Virus record (IMG/VR): IMGVR_UViG_3300045019_000022
Location: 1 to 43,214 of that record
Reading direction: 5' to 3' (one strand)
Length of the DNA: 43,214 bases
From: a virus
Below the pieces are notes generated by a model. That model was not told the origin of the DNA, searched no databases, and worked only from the letters and a program-made list of their open reading frames with translations. The position numbers and the translations under genes were made by a program. Below, piece after piece: positions 5,462-14,616 of this stretch (its first letter is position 1; every line of letters begins with the position of its first letter).

Positions 5462-8400
5462 TTAGCGGGGCTCCTGGTACCCGAAGACGATAGCCCCCGG
5501 ATTCTCTGTCTTGCCCTCAATCAGCGCCTTGGTGCCTGTGATGGTCCGGTTGGCCTGCGCCGCCGGTAGGCCGAACGCGCCGCCGATCACATTGACAACA
5601 GCCTTGCGGAAGGCGTCGTCGAACTCGCCCTGATGCACCTGCTTGGCCAACCCGCCGGCGTCCGACACGATCCGCAGGCCGGCGGGGCCGGTATAGTCAC
5701 GGCCCATGTCGTTGGCCCCGGCCACGGTCTTGGCGGCGTCGCCGAACTCACGCACCACCACCATGAGGCCCATCAGGTAATCAATTTGATTCGCAAGCAG
5801 TTTCTTCGCGATCTTTTCGAAGTCGTCGTCCCCGGAGTCGCCCGGAGTCAGCGCGTTCTTCAAGAAGTAGCCCAGCACGGCCGGCACCACGTAGAGCAGG
5901 GCGTAATCCGCAGCCAGCTTGGCCTTCTTGGCCGGCGTGTCGGCCGTCATGGTCTGCGCAGCGCCCAGATTCAAGGCGGTGTTCATGAAGGAATAGAACA
6001 CGGTGAAAAGTTTCTGGGCCGGGCCGCCACGCTCGATAGACGATAGGTCTTTCGTCTGCCCGCCGCCTTGCGCGTCGATGACAGCCTGGTCGGCCAGCGC
6101 AACCGAGCGGTCTTCGTCGTTGCCGGCGGCGATGGCTTTTTCGTAAGCCCCCCACCAGGTTGGCATGTCGACCATCTGTTGGCAGCGCATCATCAGGAAA
6201 TACGCGTAGCGGCCAGTCAGTTCCTTGAAGGCAGATTCATCCTGCACGCGATTGCGCAACTCGTTCAGTTCACGGAAGCGGGTGCGCGCACGGTTCGCCA
6301 TGAAATCCGACTTACCATTGATTTCCCGGGCAAGCTCTACCGGACTGGCAATGTATCGGGCGATGCCGCCGCCGATCCACGATGCGCCGACGCGCACGAT
6401 GGACTGCGTAATGCCTAGCGGCTGGATAACTGCGCTCATGACGTTGAAGCCCAAGCCGGCAGCGCTGACGCCCTGACGCAGGCGGGACAGGGCCAGATCG
6501 ACCGCGGCGTCCGAACCTTTGTCGCCCTCGGCGATATCCGCCACCCAGCTCTTGAATTGCTGCTTTGCCTCGGGGCCGTAGTGTTCACGGATCGCGCTGT
6601 CGATCGTCTTGGAGCGCAGCAACCGGTTCACGTCCACAAGCCACTCGTGCCAGGCGAGGTCATGGATTACATCGTTGACGCCGGAATACAGGCCGGCCAG
6701 CGAGTAGAGCAAGGGGCGGCCGTGCACTTCCTCGGCGCGCGACTTCGTAAAGCTGCGGCGCGTCGTCGCTGTGGTGTATGCACCCTGAAGCTGCCGCTTC
6801 GCGCTTTCGGCGTCCGCGTGCTCCTCGGCGCGTTGGCTTGCCGCCGGGTCGTACTTGACCGGGTAATAGCCTCCGCGCATATTGAGTGTCTGGCCATCTG
6901 CCGTCGTCACGGTGAAAGGCGTCGGCGCCACCCACTCAGGTTCCTTGCCGTAAACGCGGCGCTCCTTCGCTGCGATCTGTGGGCGGTAGCTTTCGAAGTG
7001 GTCCCAGACAGCTTGCACAGCCTGCCATTCTTGCGCGGTCAGGGATTGCAGCACCGGCATGACCTGCTGCACGTTCCAGTTCTCACCGCCCAACAGGCGC
7101 TGCAGGTTGCCCTCGTTGCCGACGTTCAGGGCGATGGCTAGGCGTGCCTCACGGTTCAGGCTGCGGCCAATGCCTGCAAAAAACTGCCCATTGCCGCCCA
7201 TCTTGCCCAAGGCGAAGACCGGCGCCAAAACCTCGGACAGGCGGGTGGTCGCCTCGGCTCGCATTGTGGTTTCCATGTCGCCGCGCTCGTTGGCGTTGCG
7301 CACGAAGTATTCCCAGACCGGGCCGCCGTCGTTGCCGCCGTCCATGACCCGCGCCCATGTGGCCACCTTGATGTGGGCAGACCAAAAGCGCTTGAGGCTC
7401 TGCGCGGCGCGTCCCATATTCGTGGTCGGCGTGCGGGTGTCAGCAGTCCGGCCCTGCGCATGCTGTTCGATGCTCGCGGCAATCTCATCGCGCACGGCTT
7501 CATAGGCGCGCTGGTCGGCCGCCGTCAGCAGGCGGTGCTTCAGCTTGCCCAGGTGCTCGATCTGCTTGACGGTATCGAGCAAGCCGCGGAACTCTTCCAC
7601 GGTCATGTCGCGGTAGGACTTGCGGAATGCTTCGTTCGCCAGTTCTGCCGGGATATCCGGCTCCAGCCCGGCGTCGCGTTGTGCGCTGATCCAGTCGGCC
7701 AGTGCGGTGCGCTTGTCAATCGCTTTCAGGCTCTGGCCCTTGCGCAAGTCGAAGCGCTCCAGTAGTGCGTGAATCTGGTCGAGGTAATCGACGTCCAAGG
7801 ACCGGCGCGCCGAGTCGCTGTCGAATTTCTTCAGATAGTCCACCCCGCGGCTGACCTCGTCCTGCGTGTCATAGGCGGCGCGAGTAGCGTACAAGTTGAT
7901 TAGCTGGTTGCGCTTTTCCGCCGCAGCTTGGACGAGGTCGCCGGCGGCGCTGGCTTTCTCGGCCGCTTTCGCAGCGCGGGCTTCCGCGTTGGCGTACTGG
8001 CCGGGCCGGATGTCACGGACCTTGAGGCGGGAAATCATCACGCGCGCGAATTCCTTAGCCGCTGCCGGCAGAATCGGGCGGGTGATCGGGCGTCCGTTCT
8101 TATCGGTCCGGCCGGTGGCTTCACGCTGGCCCACGGCCTTGGCCAAGGCATTGGCTTCGGTCGCCAGCATACGGGCGCGCACATCGTTGTGGATCGCGCT
8201 GTCGGCGGCGCGCTCGATCGCTTCGGGCGTGGACAGTTCGCCGAACTGCTCGAGCATGCGCACGTCGGTCAGGGCCTCTATTTCGGCGGCTGGGGTTTCG
8301 ACTTCCAGCAGTTTGCGCACCAGTTCATCGCCGGATGTGAAACCGAACATCTCGGCGACCATGTCGGGCGCCAGACCGTCCTCGGCTGTCATGCGCTGGT

Positions 8401-11368
8401 CGTTCAGTCGTTTCCAGTCGAGCAACGCATATTTGTCAAACTTGCCGTCGGCGTGGCCCCCGTATGTCTCGGCCAGTGCGGTGCGATTCAGCTTGCCGGC
8501 GACGGAGCTGTCTTCTTCCTTGCTCGTGAGGAATTGCCATGCTTGATAGATCGGCTGGCTCATCACCTCGCGACGGACTTCCATCTGGACTTGGGCGCGC
8601 TTCTCGGCGGCCTCATTCTGCAGTTGCTTGATGACTCGGCCGCGCGCGTTGTGCATCCACTGCATGTCACGCAGGCCGCGCGCCTGCAGATCCTGAACGG
8701 CTTCGTTGGTGGCGTCGGCGCCGAGTGCTTGGTAGGCGGCGAATTCTTGCGGGGTCATGCCAGCCTGATCGGGCGCGGTGAACAGCGGCATCATGCTGCG
8801 CGCTTTTTCCGAAAGCGCGATTTGGTCATTGGTCGCCAGCATGCGGTCGAACACGGCACGCACCTCGTCGTTCAGTTCGACCCGGAGGTTCTTCAGTTCG
8901 CGGTACACCGCCAGCATCCAGGCGCGGAAGCGCTGGAACAGCGTTTGCAACTCGATACTGGGGGCTTTGCCTTCGAACAGGTATGCCTCGAAGCCGCGGG
9001 CGAACTGCTCGTGATAGGCGCGCTTTTCCTCGAAATCGAGGGTGTGCCAGTCGGTCAGGTTCTTGACACCGAACCAGCCGAGCAGGGCGTCCATGTCGGA
9101 CAGCACCTGCCGTTCGCTTTCGTTCAGAGTCTCGATGCCGAAAATCTGCGCTTCCTTTTGGAGCTGCGCTGCGATGCCGGTCTGCACCTCCAGGAAGAAG
9201 TGGCCGGATTCGTGCAGGAAGGTAGACAGGTCGGCATTCTTCAGCAGGGTGATGAGCAGGTTCGACGGGTCGAAGCTGCCGCGCGCTGTCTGCTGCTTGG
9301 ACTGGAACAGGACCGCTTCTTCGGTTTCAATCTTGGTCTTCTTGCCGCCCTTGGTTGCCTTTTGCTTCGGTGCTTCGGGTTCAGGGAAGCTGACGCCAAG
9401 CGCAGAAAGGTATGCGCGGGCCTCGTCGGCACTGGCAAGTCGGTCAGTGATTCGGTCGACAAGCTGTTGGCCGGTAAAGCGTTCGTCCGCTCGGTCAGGG
9501 TCGCCGATGTATTCCGGGTTGTTCCAGGCCTCGGCGCGCAGGCGTTTGATTTCATTGCGTAGCGCACGGCGCACGTCATCCGGCTGCATCGAAAGAGCGC
9601 TGCGCATATCCAGCGTGACGTCACCCATCTGGGCAAACGTCATGCCGCCGGCGATACCCTCGGCGCTGATGCGCAGCGGATACTGCGCGTAGAGCTCTTG
9701 CGGACTGATGCCCAGCTTGGCCGACATGACGGAATAGAAATTGCCGACCATGGCGGCATAGGCGTCATTGACCTGCGGCGTGAAGCGCGCCGCGGTGTCC
9801 AGTTGGGTCTTGATATTGCCGCGCACCACTTCAGCCGATTCCTTGAAGGCGTCGTCGCCTTGCTTCTCGGCCAGTGCTCGTTCCACTTCCGCCTGCAGTT
9901 CCTGCGCGCCGGATTGCATGTACTGCTGCGCCTCGGCGCGGCTGAAGCCGTCCGGGTCGGTTTTCAGGTGATCCAGCAAGCCCTGTGCGTATTCAGTCGG
10001 CGCGATGCGCGCGGCATATTCTTCTACCGGAATGGCGATCTGCCCGCCGATTTCCGCTGCCTGTATCAACTGCTCCGCCACGGCGGGCGACAGCGCAGCC
10101 ACCTGGTCGGCGATGCCGGATTGCATCAGGGTCTGGGCGTCGATAAAGACGCGTTCGACCGGGCTGTCTTCGGCCGCTTTTGCCACAAACTGCTCGAAGG
10201 TGTCGGGGTCGCGCTGTAGCACCTTGCTGGTTGCGGCGAACTCAGTCAGGCGTGCCAGTGCCTCGGCGCCCAGCTCAGCCTGCTGTGCCTGCTGTTCGCG
10301 GCCGGCGGCGACATTCATGACCGTATCAATGCCCTTGAGCACGGACACCTGACCGCCCACGCCTACCAGCGTGGCGATCAAGGTCTGGGCGGCTGCGCTT
10401 GGGCGCTCGCTCAGGTAATCCGTAAATGGTTTCTCGGGGTTGATGACCGCCCATTCGTTCAGGTCCTGCAGCACGGTGGCGATCTGCTCACCCGGCACTT
10501 CGCTGGCCACCTGATGGCCGAGCATCTTCCAGAATGGCGCGCCGGCCTTCAGATCCTTGAGCAACCAAGCCATCGGCAGCTTTTCGGTCGCGTATTCGAT
10601 GGTGGCCTGCGAGGCGGCAAAGCTCAGCGATTCGGGTACGCTGCGGCCTTTGTCACGTGCTTGCCCATAAGCCTGACCGCCTGTTGATGCAACCATTGGC
10701 GCCAGCGCAATGCCCGGCTGGCCGGTGGCGATCGCGGCTGGAAGGGTCAGCAGGTTCTGGCCAAGAGACTGCAGGCCGGAATAGACGCCGGCTTCGACAA
10801 TACCTTCTGCCTGGGGCATCCACGCTCTTGCGACGGACTGGGCGATCTGGCGTTGCTTGCCGAAGGTGTCAGCCATCCGGGCGCCGATATCTTCTGGCAG
10901 CAGGGTTCCGGTCAGCGGGCCGGTAACGTACTTGGACAGGACTTCCGCGCCGCCTTGGGCGATGCCCCAGAGCCCTTGGTTAAATGCCGGGATGCTAGAG
11001 GCGAGCGCGCGGGCACCGCGTACTTCGTATTTGCCGAGAGTGTACAGGGCGGATTCCAGACCGCTCAGCCCCCCGACGTCGTCGTGCACGACCTTGGCCT
11101 TTTCCACGTCGGCGAGCAGCGCAGCGGTGGCCGGTGATGTCTTTGCAAGCGTATCGAAATCAATGGAGCCAACCGTATCCTGCCGTTTCATTTCCTTGGG
11201 CAGGTTGAGCACGGTGTCGACAGGCACGCCGGTGCGGCGCGCGACACGCTGCGCCTCGGCGTACGCGTCGGGGTTGGTGTCGATCGCGGTTGCAAAGCCG
11301 ACCCGTGCGGCTTGTGCGGTATCGGGCTGGAGGGTGGCGGCTACAGCGGCATCGAATTCATTGCTCAT
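5462..11368 (-). CDS. Giant internal virion (ejection) protein with HExxH motif
   Basis: A 1968-aa protein, by far the largest in the window. It sits where T7-like phages encode the last internal core/ejection protein, after the lytic transglycosylase protein and before the tail fibre. The N-terminal 350 residues contain small-residue-rich hydrophobic stretches (for example LPAAIATGQPGIALAPMVAS) that could insert in a membrane. Residues 719-723 are HESGH inside STFLHESGHFFLEVQ, a zincin-type HExxH sequence. The rest is long and helical, with a hydrophobic segment near residue 1830 (YALLYVVPAVLGYFL). Likely role: packaged in the capsid and ejected into the cell envelope with the DNA. The enzyme activity is inferred from the motif alone. 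It overlaps its upstream neighbour by ATGA. Confidence 0.8.
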   Translation of the reverse strand: MSNEFDAAVAATLQPDTAQAARVGFATAIDTNPDAYAEAQRVARRTGVPVDTVLNLPKEMKRQDTVGSIDFDTLAKTSPATAALLADVEKAKVVHDDVGGLSGLESALYTLGKYEVRGARALASSIPAFNQGLWGIAQGGAEVLSKYVTGPLTGTLLPEDIGARMADTFGKQRQIAQSVARAWMPQAEGIVEAGVYSGLQSLGQNLLTLPAAIATGQPGIALAPMVASTGGQAYGQARDKGRSVPESLSFAASQATIEYATEKLPMAWLLKDLKAGAPFWKMLGHQVASEVPGEQIATVLQDLNEWAVINPEKPFTDYLSERPSAAAQTLIATLVGVGGQVSVLKGIDTVMNVAAGREQQAQQAELGAEALARLTEFAATSKVLQRDPDTFEQFVAKAAEDSPVERVFIDAQTLMQSGIADQVAALSPAVAEQLIQAAEIGGQIAIPVEEYAARIAPTEYAQGLLDHLKTDPDGFSRAEAQQYMQSGAQELQAEVERALAEKQGDDAFKESAEVVRGNIKTQLDTAARFTPQVNDAYAAMVGNFYSVMSAKLGISPQELYAQYPLRISAEGIAGGMTFAQMGDVTLDMRSALSMQPDDVRRALRNEIKRLRAEAWNNPEYIGDPDRADERFTGQQLVDRITDRLASADEARAYLSALGVSFPEPEAPKQKATKGGKKTKIETEEAVLFQSKQQTARGSFDPSNLLITLLKNADLSTFLHESGHFFLEVQTGIAAQLQKEAQIFGIETLNESERQVLSDMDALLGWFGVKNLTDWHTLDFEEKRAYHEQFARGFEAYLFEGKAPSIELQTLFQRFRAWMLAVYRELKNLRVELNDEVRAVFDRMLATNDQIALSEKARSMMPLFTAPDQAGMTPQEFAAYQALGADATNEAVQDLQARGLRDMQWMHNARGRVIKQLQNEAAEKRAQVQMEVRREVMSQPIYQAWQFLTSKEEDSSVAGKLNRTALAETYGGHADGKFDKYALLDWKRLNDQRMTAEDGLAPDMVAEMFGFTSGDELVRKLLEVETPAAEIEALTDVRMLEQFGELSTPEAIERAADSAIHNDVRARMLATEANALAKAVGQREATGRTDKNGRPITRPILPAAAKEFARVMISRLKVRDIRPGQYANAEARAAKAAEKASAAGDLVQAAAEKRNQLINLYATRAAYDTQDEVSRGVDYLKKFDSDSARRSLDVDYLDQIHALLERFDLRKGQSLKAIDKRTALADWISAQRDAGLEPDIPAELANEAFRKSYRDMTVEEFRGLLDTVKQIEHLGKLKHRLLTAADQRAYEAVRDEIAASIEQHAQGRTADTRTPTTNMGRAAQSLKRFWSAHIKVATWARVMDGGNDGGPVWEYFVRNANERGDMETTMRAEATTRLSEVLAPVFALGKMGGNGQFFAGIGRSLNREARLAIALNVGNEGNLQRLLGGENWNVQQVMPVLQSLTAQEWQAVQAVWDHFESYRPQIAAKERRVYGKEPEWVAPTPFTVTTADGQTLNMRGGYYPVKYDPAASQRAEEHADAESAKRQLQGAYTTATTRRSFTKSRAEEVHGRPLLYSLAGLYSGVNDVIHDLAWHEWLVDVNRLLRSKTIDSAIREHYGPEAKQQFKSWVADIAEGDKGSDAAVDLALSRLRQGVSAAGLGFNVMSAVIQPLGITQSIVRVGASWIGGGIARYIASPVELAREINGKSDFMANRARTRFRELNELRNRVQDESAFKELTGRYAYFLMMRCQQMVDMPTWWGAYEKAIAAGNDEDRSVALADQAVIDAQGGGQTKDLSSIERGGPAQKLFTVFYSFMNTALNLGAAQTMTADTPAKKAKLAADYALLYVVPAVLGYFLKNALTPGDSGDDDFEKIAKKLLANQIDYLMGLMVVVREFGDAAKTVAGANDMGRDYTGPAGLRIVSDAGGLAKQVHQGEFDDAFRKAVVNVIGGAFGLPAAQANRTITGTKALIEGKTENPGAIVFGYQEPR

Positions 11369-13533
11369 TTACGGGTGGCCTTCATGTTCCAGTAAGCGTT
11401 GAGGATTTGCGCGTCGGTCGGGCTGTCGATCCCTTGGCGCTTGAATGCGGCTTTGATGTTGTCTTTGACGGAACTCTCGATGTCGCCAACTTTCATGGTC
11501 AGCATCGGACCAGAGGAGTTGGAGAACATGCCGCGGAATGTCACATTCTTGGCAAAGAGGGAATCGAGGTGCTGCGACACTTCCGTATCGCTGAATTTCT
11601 TGCCGGCGTCGCGCTGGGCGGCCATGAAATACTGGTCGACAAAGCGGCGGATCGCACCGATCCGGGCAGCGTCGGCGCCGCCGTCATCCTTCGGTGTCGG
11701 GTCGATTTGCAGCATGCGCAGGCGCTCATCCAGCGTCTGCTTGATGGCGGTGCTGTTGAGTTCGCCGGGGCCGTTGCTACCTGGTACTTTGCCGGTCAGC
11801 TTTGCCCGCTCGTTAGAGAAATGCTTGAAGTCGCCTTCGGAGAGTTCGCGGCGCAACGCAAAAAATTCATTGTCGCTCATGCGCGCCAGTGCGTCGGGGT
11901 TCGATGTCAGCTTGTTGTACAGCCATGGGCTTGTGCTGTCATCCCCCTTGCTGATCTTCTGGGCGAAATTGATCAGATTGTCTACTTCCTTCGGCGGGAT
12001 GGCCGAGCGCATAGCTTCCGGCAGATCGAAGAAACGGCCACCGTTCTGGATAATGCTTTTCATGGCGACAGCGACGGCCTCTTCGCCGCGCTGTTTCACT
12101 GATTTGGAAATCAGGTTGTACTGGTGTTCGGCGGCCTCGCGGGTCAGCTTGACCTGTTCCGGGCGCGGGTTGGAACCGAGCAGGCTAACAGCATTCTGGA
12201 CGAATTCCAGCTCTGTAGGCATGGGCGCGGGTCCGGCGCCGGCGGTGAACTTGTCCACACCTTTGCGCACGTAGTCGCGTGTTTCCGCCGGTATATAGGC
12301 CAGCCAGTCCATCACCTTGACGGATGGGTCGCCCTTGGCGAGCGCCTGCGACTTCTTGGCTTTCTCCAGCGCCTTGTCGACGGCGCCAGGGCCGGCGTTG
12401 TAGGCGGCCAGCGCCTGCGGGACGTTGCCGTATTTTTCGACCAGCTTGGCAAGATACTCACGGCCCACGCGGTTGAACTCCGCAGCGCTATCGTCCGCCG
12501 CGGGCTTGATGCCAAAACCAGGGGCCTTCGCCGTATCCGGCATGACCTGCATGCGGTACTTCGCGCCTTTCACAGATTTCAGCGGTGCACCGTCTTTGCC
12601 GAAGTCCTGCCCATTGGATTCGATGCTTTCGACAACGCTGACCAGTCTGTCCTGATCGGTCGGCTGGAATTTGCTTGCGAACTTGTCACCAGTGATCCTG
12701 ACCGCTTCCTGGGCAATACGGCTATCAAGGTGCCGGGTGAGCACGCCGTTGACCTTGAGAATGTCGTCGGCTGTCATGTCGTCCTTGTACTTTTGCAAAT
12801 ACTGACTTGCATAGGACGCGTTGCTGTTCTCGAGCGCGGCACTAATGACGCCGGTGTGCACGCGGCTCGTGGCGATCTTCATCTTCGACAGTGTCTCGTT
12901 GGCCGATTCGCCTTGGAGCTGGCCGGCGCGCACGACAGCAGCTTTCACATCGGATAGGGCGGTGTCGATCTTGACCGGGTCAGACCAGTTGCGCTGCGCC
13001 TCATCAGTGCTTAGCTTGATGGCTCCGTCCTGCACCGACAGGCTGAAAGATTTGTACTCGGACAGCGTGTGCTTTTGGATGTCAGCGCCGAACGAGGCAG
13101 ACAGGTCGGCGGCGCGCAGGGAGAAGGCCTGCCGCTGGGCGTCGTTGCCGAGGCCGTTGCTGATTTCGCTGATCGATTCCTGAAGCTTCTGCCCGTATTC
13201 ATCCGACAATGAAACACCGTTGGGCCGCTCCAGAGCGCTATCGCCCTTCAACGAAAGGAAGCCACCTTGCGGGTCATAGGTCAGATCGATCGCGCGCTGG
13301 CGTGCCTTGTTAAGCGCATCGCTGACACGCACTTGATTCACGTCCTGCTGCAGGCGGTTGACGACATCAAGAGCTTGGACGCCCAGGTTGGTCATGGCAC
13401 TGCCGGCTTGCTGCATCTGGCGCCCCGGCACTGCGGCCAGATCGGGCGAGATTGCGCCGACGTCAGCGCGAGCTGGGCTCAACACACCGGTGTCAGCTTG
13501 TACGGGACCAAGTTGTGGAACGCGTGGCGGCAC
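11365..13533 (-). CDS. Internal virion protein with lytic transglycosylase domain
   Basis: A 722-aa protein with a soluble lytic transglycosylase (SLT/Slt70-type) domain at about residues 295-400. The catalytic Glu is E305 in IESNGQ, followed by a YRMQVMPDTA segment and the AYNAGPG motif. In T7-like virions such a protein is ejected with the genome and locally opens the peptidoglycan. The flanks are helical and charged. The start is GTG at 13533 with GGGGT upstream. It is followed with a 4-bp overlap by the giant internal protein, so the two are probably co-translated and co-packaged. Confidence 0.88.
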   Translation of the reverse strand: MPPRVPQLGPVQADTGVLSPARADVGAISPDLAAVPGRQMQQAGSAMTNLGVQALDVVNRLQQDVNQVRVSDALNKARQRAIDLTYDPQGGFLSLKGDSALERPNGVSLSDEYGQKLQESISEISNGLGNDAQRQAFSLRAADLSASFGADIQKHTLSEYKSFSLSVQDGAIKLSTDEAQRNWSDPVKIDTALSDVKAAVVRAGQLQGESANETLSKMKIATSRVHTGVISAALENSNASYASQYLQKYKDDMTADDILKVNGVLTRHLDSRIAQEAVRITGDKFASKFQPTDQDRLVSVVESIESNGQDFGKDGAPLKSVKGAKYRMQVMPDTAKAPGFGIKPAADDSAAEFNRVGREYLAKLVEKYGNVPQALAAYNAGPGAVDKALEKAKKSQALAKGDPSVKVMDWLAYIPAETRDYVRKGVDKFTAGAGPAPMPTELEFVQNAVSLLGSNPRPEQVKLTREAAEHQYNLISKSVKQRGEEAVAVAMKSIIQNGGRFFDLPEAMRSAIPPKEVDNLINFAQKISKGDDSTSPWLYNKLTSNPDALARMSDNEFFALRRELSEGDFKHFSNERAKLTGKVPGSNGPGELNSTAIKQTLDERLRMLQIDPTPKDDGGADAARIGAIRRFVDQYFMAAQRDAGKKFSDTEVSQHLDSLFAKNVTFRGMFSNSSGPMLTMKVGDIESSVKDNIKAAFKRQGIDSPTDAQILNAYWNMKATRK

Positions 13534-13544
13534 TGGTAACCCCC

Positions 13545-14615
13545 TTACGATTTGCTGTTTTGAGTTGACTTGCCGTACTGATACCAGCTGCCGGCCACCT
13601 GCCCGGCGCTGGAGAGTAGGGACGAGGTGAATGCAGCCGTCGGATTGATGCCGTCAGCTTGCGCGCGGCGGACGGCGGCGCCGGCCGTTGAATTGATACG
13701 CAGGATTTCCGCGCTTGCTCGCTTCATATCGGCCGCCGCATTGGCGTTGGAAAGGTTCGCTTCTGCAAGCATCTTGGTCGCTGCTGTGTCGGCTTCTGTC
13801 ACCATCAGGTCCGCGTCGATCAACGCACGGCGTGCATCAGCTGCGGCGCGCGCATTGGCGACAAGGCTGTCCGCGCGCACGCCGGACAGATCGGTGTCCA
13901 AACGTGTACTGACTTCCAGCATGGCGGCCTGATAACGCTTGCCGGCAGCTTCTACCAGAGAACTGGTAGCCTGGGCACGGTGACCAAGGGCAGCGAGCAG
14001 GGCACGCTGCTGGATGCCGATCGCGGAGTTTTCCCCCATCAGGTCGGTAGTCGTGAGCACAGCCAACGGCGCGCCTTCACCTAGATCCAGGCCGCGTGCG
14101 GCCATCGAGGCAGTCTGCTTCCCCTTGACCTGTGCGGTCTGGAGGCGCGACTGTTGTTCCTCCTGCTGGCCGAGTAGCAGGGCGCTCTCAGCCCTGAGTT
14201 CCGACAGAAGGGCGGATTGTTCGGCCATCTCCGCAGCGGCTTGCATGCTGACCATCGCGGTCTGATTCCGCGAAGCGCTGATAGCAGCTTCAGTGCGGAG
14301 TGCGTCGGCGCTGCCTTCGGCAGAAAGCAAATCGAGTGATGTCTGGGCGCCAGCCGCTACTGCGCCGGCTTTCGCGCCGATTAAGCCGAGGTCCGCCTTT
14401 GCACTGGTGAATTCGAAGGTGGATTTCGCGTTGATAGAATCCAGCCCGGCCTGCGCATCCAGCGCACTGGCAGAGGCGCGGGCGTTGATCTGGTCTAGCT
14501 GCGCCTGTGCCTGAATAGCTTGTTTCTGTGCGGCGGCGGAGGCCTTTGCACCGATGGCGGATGTTACGCCACCGCCGATCTGCAGGACTGCGGACGCCCC
14601 GGCTGAGATTCCCAT
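13545..14615 (-). CDS. Ala-rich internal virion protein (T7 gp14-like position)
   Basis: A 356-aa protein. A short Gly/Ala hydrophobic N-terminus (MGISAGASAVLQIGGGVTSA) is followed by about 300 residues of almost continuous Ala/Ser/Gln-rich helix with repeating patterns (DAQAGLDSINAK, TEAAISASRNQ), and the C-terminus again resembles a membrane-active tail. Composition and position between the tail tubular B protein and the transglycosylase match the small internal core protein of T7-like phages, which helps form the periplasmic ejection channel. AGGAG precedes the ATG at 14615. Confidence 0.75.
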   Translation of the reverse strand: MGISAGASAVLQIGGGVTSAIGAKASAAAQKQAIQAQAQLDQINARASASALDAQAGLDSINAKSTFEFTSAKADLGLIGAKAGAVAAGAQTSLDLLSAEGSADALRTEAAISASRNQTAMVSMQAAAEMAEQSALLSELRAESALLLGQQEEQQSRLQTAQVKGKQTASMAARGLDLGEGAPLAVLTTTDLMGENSAIGIQQRALLAALGHRAQATSSLVEAAGKRYQAAMLEVSTRLDTDLSGVRADSLVANARAAADARRALIDADLMVTEADTAATKMLAEANLSNANAAADMKRASAEILRINSTAGAAVRRAQADGINPTAAFTSSLLSSAGQVAGSWYQYGKSTQNSKS

Positions 14616-14616
14616 A

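Noticed and set aside
7928-9562. A 544-codon open frame on the plus strand inside the giant ejection gene
   Set aside because: Antisense to a strongly supported gene in GC-rich DNA, no ribosome site or recognisable domain; it follows codon-position GC bias of the real gene.
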